Part shown: piece by piece, positions 56,415 to 64,000 of the stretch
Numbering within the stretch: the stretch's first letter is position 1
How the letters are laid out: the number at the start of each line of letters is the position of its first letter
Source of the DNA: UBA11986 sp963734955
GTDB taxonomy: Bacteria > Bacteroidota > Ignavibacteria > UBA10030 > UBA6906
Reading direction: 5' to 3'
DNA length: 64,000 nucleotides
Assembly (NCBI GenBank): GCA_963734955.1
Contig: CAVTJO010000005.1
Location: 1-64,000 of the forward strand
Notes under the pieces: model-generated
The model's input: only the letters and a program-made list of their open reading frames with translations
Databases searched by the model: none
Told to the model about the DNA's origin: nothing
Translations under genes and position numbers: made by a program

Positions 56415-56481
56415 AATGAAAGACCAGCGCACAGTCACTTTTAGTTAGTATCACCTGATACCTGGAAGGAAGCAGGTGATA

Positions 56482-59400
56482 CTATTTCAACAGCAGCAGC
56501 TTCCTACTCGCAACGAAGTCGCCTGCCTGGAGTCTGTAGAAGTAAACTCCGCTCGCCATGTTGCTCGCATTCCATTCGACTGATCGATACCCAGCCTTCT
56601 GATCTTCGCTCACAAGTGTGACAACTTCCTGACCGAGGATGTTGAAGACCTTCAAGGTCACCCGACTATCAACGGAGAGGTCGTACTTGATTGTGGTACT
56701 TGGGTTGAATGGATTAGGGTAGTTCTGCCGGAGAGCGAACTCTCTCGGCAAGTCCGTCTTCCCGACAACCCTGAGGGCGATTGATGCTTTCAGATCGGTG
56801 ATTACAGTCGAGCCGTTACCGGTCATCTTGATTTCCCTCGCTCCGATAATCAGGGATGCCGTCACTGGCCGATCTTTCATCTCCCAACTGATCGTGAGAG
56901 GATACTGCGCGTAGGAGACCTGAATTGGTATCGTTTTCGATTCTCCCTCCTTCACTACCTCCAGCATTCGGTTCGTTGAGAATCGTGCATCAAACACCCC
57001 TTCTGGCGGCCGCGGGGGAAGTTCGAAATAATCCAAGTCCTTTTTCTCCAGCGGTTCAGATGTAAAGCAGAGGGTCTGGGTCGCAAGGCTAGAGTTCGAT
57101 AACGTAATTGTAGCAGCTCGTGCAACAACACGTGAAGAAGGCGACACCACCTTCCCCAAACTCGAAACCGATGACAAAATCAGAAAACCCGGCGCAACCG
57201 CTTTGACCCAGTATCCTCTCGACGGCAACAAAACGGTGTCAGGCGAATACCCTTCATTGTACCCATAGAACTGCGACGAAATAATGGTCGGCGGAATCTG
57301 CTGAATTGTCCCGACTTGCACTGAATCAGAGATCGTTCCAATCATATTCCACCCGGCACTTACTGCAATGGTGTCCTGCATTCGCACCGTTCCTGTCATC
57401 CCCACATTCTGCGCTGATGGAAATTTCAGCCAGTACCCGATGCCGTTCTGGAGTGTGTCACGAACAATATAGCCGCTTGGAGTGTATGCAAAGGCATTGG
57501 ACGTCGATCCCGGGAACAACCAATTCTTTCGTGCGTCTGGCGACTGTCAGCGGGAGTGACATTATATTCCACTCTTGTTGGAATGAACAATAGAAAGCAG
57601 ACCCTCGGGAATGGATAATCTGGAATTGTACTATCCCTTCGTCACTGATCACGAGCGAATCCTGTTGTTTCATGTCTACCGAGAATAGGGTCCCAACGGG
57701 TGCATCACGTAACGTGAACGTCCCCGTCGATAACGCTGATCTGTTCCACATGAGGGTGAACGGATACCCTCCTCCTCCTGGCTGTAGTTTCCCCGTGTAG
57801 ATCACCTGTTGTCGTGTACCACCAAGCGTGTCCCGTATGTCTCGCTTCGTCCCTTGTGTCCCGGGGATTATCCACCGTGTATCAAATACTCCCGTCGGCG
57901 GTGGCGGCGGTTGTTCGATCTCGCCGAATAGTGCATCAATTCCGTCTGTCGCGCCAGGTGCTGTACCGAACTCCAGGCTGTCTCTACCATCTCCGTTGTC
58001 CCTGATGAAGAATTTGTGAAGAGTCTGCAACTCATGGATTGCATACCCGTTAACACGGACATCATCAACATACCACCCGTCTGCAGTCACGCTGACATCG
58101 CTGCTTAGCCTGAATCTGATTTTGGTCTGTGTGGAACCGTTCGCATATGTTGAGATATCAAATGTCTGTTGAGTCCACGTCGAAAGTGTTCCATCATAAC
58201 TTGCCACTCGTTGCCACGTCGTTCCATTATCACTCGAAACTTCTACGTTGCAGAAATCATATCCTGCTTCTGTTGCGTACTTATGATAGAAACTAAGGAT
58301 GAGCGCCGGAGTTGAGTCTGCCCGTATTGGTGACACGAGAGTCATTGAGTTGTTCGCATTGTTTCCGTAATTCCCAGCCGGGCTGTCGGTAAACGAAGAA
58401 GGGGAAGAGTTGAATTGGCTGGTAGTAACACCCCACGTTCCATCTGTTGTCCAGTTTCCAAACGCACTGCCATTATCATTGAATACAATAGCTCCAGTCC
58501 CAACAAGGACGTATACGCTGGCATGGTATATTGTTGTCGTGTCCAGTCTTATTGTGAGCAACGTCGGGATCGCAGAGTTGTTCGGAACGGACGCTGAAAT
58601 AGTGAAGTTGAACAATGAGCTGTCCGTGGCAAACGACGCCAACGACGGATAGGTAAACAGTGTCGTTGGAATCGTAATTCCGGAGTTTGTGGAAGTCCAT
58701 GATACGCTGACGTTGCTTGCAGCCAATGCACCCTTGTTCCGGAAGACGACCTTGTATGTACCCGACTGTCCCTGCGTGTACGTCGGCTGATTGAAGGTCG
58801 TTGAGAGTGGATTCACAAACGGTCCGCCGATGAGGGACATGTACTGATTGTTGTAGAGCATTCCTTCAGCCAGCGGGACGATCTCCGGCTGAGACGGCCA
58901 GAAACCTGTCGAACCGGTTTCAGGCGTGATGGCAAAAATATGATGGCCTACATGTGCCGAGTCGTTGTAGTACCAATCATCTGCACCTCCCCTCACATAA
59001 TAGCCCACAGTCTGAGATGGAGTACCCGTTGTGTACACGGGATTGGATGCCTTCATGTCGGACAGGTACTGATTGAATTTATAATCATCCGGCGTTGGTG
59101 AAGGGTCCGACCAGGCCCATGGTTTGATGAGGTAGTTTCCATAGGTGTGTGCGCCGAATGCCGCGTTGAAGTTCCTTGAATTCACGAAGTTCATGACCGC
59201 CTGTGTTTCGGGTTCTGAGAACGGACTCGTTCCTCGGTACGTACCTTGGCCGCCACTGCAGGGATCTGTGCTCGATCCACCATTCGATGAGTTCCAGAAC
59301 TGATATATCCCGAAATTTCTGTTCAAGTCCACCGGACCGCATGAGCCTGAGGTTATGTGCCTGTTGCATCTCCACATCCCGCCGCCATTGGGATTGGTCG

Positions 59401-60127
59401 TCTGATTGTACACGTAGCCATCGGGGTTGAATATTGGGATCCAGTAAATCTCCCTGTTCTCCAGGATGTAAGTCGCAAGCGGATCAGTTCCGTAGTTCTC
59501 AAAGAGCCAGTAGAAATAGTACACCTGTGTTTCCATGCTCTCGGGCTCTCTGGCGTGGATGACCGCATGGTACAATACCTCCGGTCTTCCCGTTGGAGCA
59601 TCGGGGTTCTTCGTTATTCTCACGCCCCAGATCGTCCTTCCCTCAATGGTTGTCCCGACCGAGAACTTTGTTGAAATGAGGCTGGGATATTCTGTCCTCA
59701 TGGAATCAAGTTTGGAGACGACCTCTGCATATGTCAGGTTACCGCCCATCGAGCCATAGATGGAATGTGATACATTATACTCCTTGGCCGACTTCCGAAT
59801 TGCCGCGTCTCGCTCTGCCTGCGTCATCTTGGGCAGGCTGTTGTAGTACGCATCCCAATCGTCGATCAATATTTCGTAGGGCACGCCGGATTTCCTGAGC
59901 ATTCCTATTTCAGTCTCTGACAGCCACGCGTCCGAATAGTAACCCGGCTTTGTGACCGCATGATCGATCAACAATCCTGCATCGGTGATTCTTCTGAAGT
60001 CCGATTCACTACGGGCAAATATCCGTGCCTGACTGAACTTCTCTGCAGTCTGAGCTGGTGCAGAATGGAGCACAAGGAAGATGATCGCACAACTCAACAG
60101 GAGCTTCACGTGAATCAAATACTTCAT
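56482..60127 (-). CDS. Secreted M14 zinc carboxypeptidase with GWN modules and T9SS sorting domain, one frameshift
   Basis: About 1214 residues once joined. Start 60127 (MKYLIHVKLLLSCAIIFLVL, GAAGG upstream). The M14 domain (about 110-430) has the zinc motif HAVIHAREPESMETQ (HxxE), substrate-binding PDGYVYNQTTNP and NRNFG, the third zinc ligand in AAFGAHTYGNYLIKPWAW, and catalytic Glu in IFAITPETGSTG. A CARDB-like domain, an immune-inhibitor-A-like jelly roll (VEVSSDNGTTWQRVASYDG) and the DGIDALFGEIEQPPPPPTGV linker follow. GWN modules come next (QEWNIMSLPL, GIGYWLKFPS, GWNMIGTISDS), then a sorting domain NYPNPFNPSTTIKYDLSV to VASRKLLLLK. The frame breaks near 57519-57530, inside the first GWN module. 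Confidence 0.85.
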
Positions 60128-60418
60128 TATACCTTCTTTGGTGAGTCCATCGAAAATAGAAAGGTGAGATACGCGTTTGCAATCGCTCATGTCGAATCAC
60201 CTATCAAATATGGCCCCCCGAACAGGACAATAATAATGCAGAAGAGACTTCATCAGTGGTCTCAAGCGTTCCCGGGGAAAGCCTTTGATAAAGAACTCCG
60301 TCCGGATAGGAATAAGGGTGGACAGGAAAGAGATGTAAAATCCTACAAAAGGTCAGCCACAAAATCAACTTACGAAAAAGGTGTACCCATGGAGTCAAGA
60401 GGAATCAGTGTGATATTA
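60128..60418. other. Intergenic region upstream of the carboxypeptidase gene
   Basis: About 290 bases between the PL9 stop and the carboxypeptidase start, same strand. No gene, hairpin or sorting-domain remnant could be supported in any frame. It should contain the carboxypeptidase promoter. Confidence 0.4.
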
Positions 60419-62734
60419 CTATCGACCCCTTGGTGGGAGAAAAAGATTCACTTTTTCGCGGCCAACAAAAATGAACTTGCCAGTACCGTTTGACTTCACC
60501 CAATACGCCATTCCAGAGCCCAGAAGAGTAACAGGAAGATATCCACTCAGGCTGTAACCGAACCAACTGCTGGCCCTGAGACCTGAAGGTACACTTATAA
60601 TCGCGCTGGTGTCAACAGTGCTGGATATTGAGCCAACCATGTTCCAACCGGGAAGGACGCTGATCGAGTCGCGTGTGAGGGGCGTACCAGTGATCGTATC
60701 GGCCACTGCAGTTGGGAACTTGCCCCAGTAGCCCTTCCCGTTTTCCATTGTCTCGCGGGGTTGGTACCCTCCGTCAAACTCAAACGCACGGCTGATAATC
60801 GTCGGGAAGAGATGTTTGACTGAATCATCAGGCACGGGACTCGTCACCGGATTGGAAATCATGTTCCAGCCGCTTGAGATGGAAACCTGTAAAGAGACCG
60901 TCGGGTTTGTACCAATTCCCATCACCACAATCGTATCGGGTGACAACGCAGAGTTGCTGTAGAAGACCGTACCGCCACTATGCGCTCCCAACGATGTTGG
61001 ACTGAAGGTCACTGCGAATTTGACGCTTGCCCCTGACTGGACATTTCTGCCCCCCGAAGGATTCACAGCAAATTCCCCTCCAAACGTTCTCACTGAATCT
61101 ATCACAAGCGTGGCCGTTCCGCTATTAGTGACCGTGATCGAATCTATTGCATTTTCCCCCACCGTTACGCTACCAAAACTTAATGGATTCGGAAGCCCTG
61201 AGAATGAAGATTCAATCCCTGAGCCTGTTAGAAAAACGCTGTCAGGAGATGTCATTGCATCGCTAAAAACGACAAGGTGCGCGATCAGCGATCCGACAGA
61301 TGTGGGACTGAACGAGACAATCACGAGCAAACTGTCACCAACAGGGAGCATCACCGAGGAGGTTGGCGTAGCGGCAAACTCGGTTCTGTATGTGCGGATC
61401 GAATCCACGTGAACGACGAGCCCTCCAACATTCCTCACCTTTACCGTGTCTCGGACTATCACATGCACCATCACACTGCCGAAGTTCAGGACAGAAGGTG
61501 CCAAATGCAGCATTGGCGAAACGCTTTCAAAGCATCCAAGATCTGGCGCGAAGCCGTTGTATGGCAATCCGACATAGGTTCCGGCATCAATAAGATCACT
61601 TCCTGGCGCAAGATGCATGAACGGAAGACTCGGCAGGCTGCCATCAGCGTTCCTCGGACCACGAATACCGGCGGTATCAATGCTCACAAAATCACTATTC
61701 GTTACACTAAATTGGGGCATCCAGCTATTGGTCAATTGAATGGCATACGAGCCAAGCGACCCATACGAGCCGAGTGCCACACAGTTCTTCACTGCGACTG
61801 ACTCGCCCGCTGCAATTGCACCCGAGATGCTATAGTTCGTTCCGTTACGGTACCCCGTGCAGTTCAGTAGAACCATCGACCCCCTGTTGTTGTTCTGATC
61901 GTATCCCTTCACTCGGTTATCAAATGCGAGACAGTTCTTGAGCGTCATGTCATGTCTCAAGCTATCGGCATTGCCGTTGTCTCCGCCTCCCATTTTGAAG
62001 CCATTACCGTTGCCACTGCTCGGAAGTCCGGTCTTCAAATATCCATTCATGAAACACCAGCAGTTTTCAAGGGTGGTTCTGACATTGTTCGAAGGTCTTA
62101 GATATCCATCCCATCCATCGTCGGAGTTTTGCCATGCCCTGCATCCGTAGAAATAGTTGCCAGTCCCAACGTCAAGTTTTGGGGCAAAGCCATCAGCATT
62201 CCCCTGGCTCGTGTCAACATTGAAATACGAGTCGCAGTTGATTACTCGATTATTGGATGCGCCACCGCCAAGTTGGAGACCGGTATCACCATTTTCACTG
62301 AAGGAACAGAACTCGATGATATTATTCGACCCGCTGACATTCATGCCATTGTCACCAGCTTTCCAAATGTCAAATCCCCTGATGTGCCAATAACTTCCCG
62401 AAACTCTAATACCGCGAGTACCCGTTGGTGTAGAAGAAAAGTCGAGGAAGGGCCGCTCACCCGGATAAGCAAGGAGATTATACATGTTAACATTGTTCCC
62501 ACTTCGAGAAAGCGTTATCGTTGCTGAGTATGCATATATGCCTCCCCGAACGTAGATCGTTGTCCCTGGGACCGTGGATACTGAAATCGCTTTGGGAATG
62601 GTTCTAAATGGATGGTCAAATGAACCATCACTGGAATCGCTTCCCGTTGTAGCAACATAGTATGTTTGGGCGACGAGCGGTGTATTAGCACACACAAGCG
62701 CGAGCATCGCATACAGGAGACAAAACCTCAACAT
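60419..62734 (-). CDS. Secreted PL9-family pectate lyase with choice-of-anchor and GWN modules, no sorting domain
   Basis: 771 residues with signal peptide MLRFCLLYAMLALVCANTPL and AGAAGGG upstream. The right-handed beta-helix (about 25-400) opens YYVATTGSDSSDGSFDHPFR and carries PL9 landmarks: GSYWHIRGFDIWKAGDNGMN, NNRVINCDSYFNVDTSQGNA, DGFAPKLDVGTGNYFYGCRA and WQNSDDGWDGYL. These Asp/Lys residues bind calcium and act as base in the family. Two choice-of-anchor-D (ASH-type) repeats follow (LNFGSVMVHVIVRDTVKVRN; LSFGSVTVGENAIDSITVTN), then a GWN module (SGWNMISNPVTS, GKGYWGKFPTA, GWNMVGSISST). It ends SNGTGKFIFVGREKVNLF without the sorting domain its siblings have. Depolymerises pectin or related uronans. 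Confidence 0.82.
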   Translation of the reverse strand: MLRFCLLYAMLALVCANTPLVAQTYYVATTGSDSSDGSFDHPFRTIPKAISVSTVPGTTIYVRGGIYAYSATITLSRSGNNVNMYNLLAYPGERPFLDFSSTPTGTRGIRVSGSYWHIRGFDIWKAGDNGMNVSGSNNIIEFCSFSENGDTGLQLGGGASNNRVINCDSYFNVDTSQGNADGFAPKLDVGTGNYFYGCRAWQNSDDGWDGYLRPSNNVRTTLENCWCFMNGYLKTGLPSSGNGNGFKMGGGDNGNADSLRHDMTLKNCLAFDNRVKGYDQNNNRGSMVLLNCTGYRNGTNYSISGAIAAGESVAVKNCVALGSYGSLGSYAIQLTNSWMPQFSVTNSDFVSIDTAGIRGPRNADGSLPSLPFMHLAPGSDLIDAGTYVGLPYNGFAPDLGCFESVSPMLHLAPSVLNFGSVMVHVIVRDTVKVRNVGGLVVHVDSIRTYRTEFAATPTSSVMLPVGDSLLVIVSFSPTSVGSLIAHLVVFSDAMTSPDSVFLTGSGIESSFSGLPNPLSFGSVTVGENAIDSITVTNSGTATLVIDSVRTFGGEFAVNPSGGRNVQSGASVKFAVTFSPTSLGAHSGGTVFYSNSALSPDTIVVMGIGTNPTVSLQVSISSGWNMISNPVTSPVPDDSVKHLFPTIISRAFEFDGGYQPRETMENGKGYWGKFPTAVADTITGTPLTRDSISVLPGWNMVGSISSTVDTSAIISVPSGLRASSWFGYSLSGYLPVTLLGSGMAYWVKSNGTGKFIFVGREKVNLFLPPRGR

Positions 62735-63046
62735 GTTACATACCCTTCTTTACACCTTTGCCACGCTTTTAATGCAGAGCCACCTTGGTGATATTCTACC
62801 GAACGAACGCTCGAAAGTCAACTTCCGTTTGCACTGTTACGAACAAAGGAATCCTACATCACGTCAACTCGAAAGTGTCTTAAGCGGAGACTTGGCACGC
62901 CGATTGAGCCGATACCGTCAGAAAACATCCGTCGGAGCGATTGCCAGCCGACACCTGCTTTTGATCCGTGAGTGACAGCATGCGTTGACAAAAAAAGCCC
63001 CGACCATACGGTCGGGGCGCCTACTGATACCGGAGTATCTATGGGG
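62735..63046. other. Intergenic region between two secreted-protein genes
   Basis: 312 bases. It holds the minus-strand terminator of the right-edge gene at 62989-63017 and should contain the PL9 promoter. A plus-strand open frame of 80 codons here has no coding features and is not called. Confidence 0.4.
62989..63017 (-). terminator. Intrinsic terminator of the right-edge T9SS gene
   Basis: On the minus strand, GCCCCGACCGTATGGTCGGG-GC is followed by a run of seven T, about 30 bases after the stop at 63047. Strong GC stem plus U-tract. Confidence 0.9.
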
Positions 63047-64000
63047 TCACTTCAACAGCAACAGCTTCTTGCTCGCAACAAAACCTCCTGCCTGGATGCG
63101 ATAGAGGTACACTCCACTAGCAAAGCTGTTTGCATTCCACTCGACGGACCTGTATCCCGCTTTCTGGTCCTCATTCACAAGCGATACAACTTCCTGGCCA
63201 AGGATATTGAAGAGTTTGAGGCTCACGTGTGAGTCTTTGGGAAGGTTGTACATGATAGTCGTCGTAGGATTAAACGGGTTGGGATAGTTCTGCGACAGGG
63301 CAAACTCTTTTGGCAACTGACCGTCACCGATCAACCTCACCGTAAACTTGCTGAGAACACTATTGCTGATCCTGAACGTACCTTCACCGCTCATCATCTT
63401 TGGTGCAAACACTTTGTCTCCAAGATCATCCGTCAGTTCATAGGATGCCGTACCACTATTGACCTTCCAAGTGATTGTCAGTGGGTATGCATCAGATTGA
63501 ATTGTCACAGGAAATTGCACAGCCTTGGAGACTTTGCTCCGCATGGGTCTGTACCATTGATCCACCATCTGATGTCTCAAATCGTGCATCAAACGCTCCA
63601 TCAGGCGGTGTCGGAGGTAAGGCGTACAGCGCAAGAGGTATGGCTTACTCGCATCTGCACCGAAGTACAGTGTCTGCGACCTACCCTTGCTGTCGGTGAT
63701 TGTCAGACTGTTGAGTACAGCTTCCACGGCCTCACTCGATGCTTCCACGTTCATTACCTTGGACACCGGTGGATTGGCAAGAATGAATTGACCTGCACTG
63801 TTCGCCTTCACCCAGTACGCCTGTCCTGGAATCAGCTGAGGCGCTACGAAGTATGCACCGTTATATCCATACCAGAGAGATCCTCTCAGACCTAGGTGGA
63901 ATGCTGACGATGGTACTCGTGTCAACAGGATTGGAGATCGTGCCAACCATGTTCCACCCCGAAATGACCGTCAAGCGTATCACGCGGAATTGGCCAGACC
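63047..64000 (-). CDS. C-terminal part of a secreted T9SS protein with GWN module (runs off window; three frameshifts)
   Basis: Partial at its 5' end. Rebuilt in order: VIRLTVISGWNMVGTISNPV from the window edge, break near 63890, then GSLWYGYNGAYFVAPQLIPG-QAYWVKANSAG. Another frame carries PPTPPDGAFDARFETSDGGS between breaks near 63640 and 63545. The remainder is SDAYPLTITWKVNSG, LSQNYPNPFNPTTTIMYNLP and FASGVYLYRIQAGGFVASKK-LLLLK. The two inner breaks compensate each other, typical of paired indels in sequencing or assembly. The sorting domain is intact and nearly identical to that of the carboxypeptidase. Cargo unknown because the front lies outside the window. Confidence 0.75.

Noticed and set aside
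59960..60493. 177-codon plus-strand ORF between carboxypeptidase and PL9 genes
   Set aside because: It overlaps the starts and ends of both real genes antisense and has no ribosome site or domain.
1..64000. CRISPR arrays, phage modules or toxin-antitoxin pairs
   Set aside because: No regularly spaced repeats, capsid/terminase/integrase genes or recognisable toxin-antitoxin pairs were seen anywhere.

Overview
The window looks like chromosome of a free-living member of the Bacteroidota/Ignavibacteriota (FCB) group, at roughly 50-53 % GC by eye. The evidence is a set of secreted proteins ending in a type IX secretion (T9SS) type A sorting domain (NYPNPFNPSTTI near its start, basic-KxLLLK at its end), a gingipain-type (C25) T9SS sortase relative, a bacterial family-B DNA polymerase, and the absence of phage or plasmid functions. 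I cannot name the genus.

Layout. (1) 1-1.5 kb: the 3'-truncated end of a PQQ-propeller T9SS protein. (2) 1.8-2.8 kb: a frameshifted response regulator and a membrane histidine-kinase remnant that lacks the catalytic half. (3) 2.8-20.5 kb, all on the minus strand: a cation-homeostasis block. In transcription order it is kdpC, a 35-aa peptide, kdpF, kdpA, kdpB, a PH-like membrane protein, a beta-barrel porin, a hypothetical, small membrane peptides, a broken apbE, a TRAP transporter without a binding protein (dctQM), mgtA, mntP and finally kdpDE. A two-part direct repeat with KdpE-box geometry lies upstream of kdpC. (4) 20.9-26.5 kb: a signal-peptide/sorting-domain mini-protein, a transposase-derived HTH protein, two paralogous T9SS surface proteins and a 5' fragment of a tmRNA gene. 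(5) 26.8-41.4 kb, minus strand: a PorU2-like C25 peptidase translationally coupled to a surface-glycan cluster (WecG/TagA, GT9, GT4, GT2, GT-C, methyltransferase, GT4, Wzx flippase). (6) 41.6-48.5 kb: housekeeping genes (tRNA-Ser, NfeD protease, slipin, family-B polymerase, cold-shock protein, B12-binding mutase subunit, Maf, tRNA-Leu, tRNA-Lys). (7) 48.6-64 kb: an accessory region with IS3-like debris, a lipoprotein, and large secreted proteins (Omp28/thioredoxin-like, BNR propeller, M14 carboxypeptidase, PL9 pectate lyase). These are built from shared modules and are interspersed with a C_GCAxxG_C_C redox protein.

How the parts fit. The potassium block pairs an inner-membrane ATPase with an outer-membrane porin and its own sensor pair, and adds Mg and Mn transporters. 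The PorU2/glycan operon would couple production of a cell-surface polysaccharide with attachment of T9SS cargo, several of which are encoded nearby (propellers, carboxypeptidase, pectate lyase). This suggests a degrader of plant-type polysaccharide and peptide.

Caution: I count at least 16 single-base-type frame breaks in otherwise conserved genes, some at homopolymers. Many are probably assembly indels, so a 'pseudogene' label here means 'broken as written'. apbE, with four breaks, and the decayed sorting domain after the Omp28-like gene are the best candidates for real decay.
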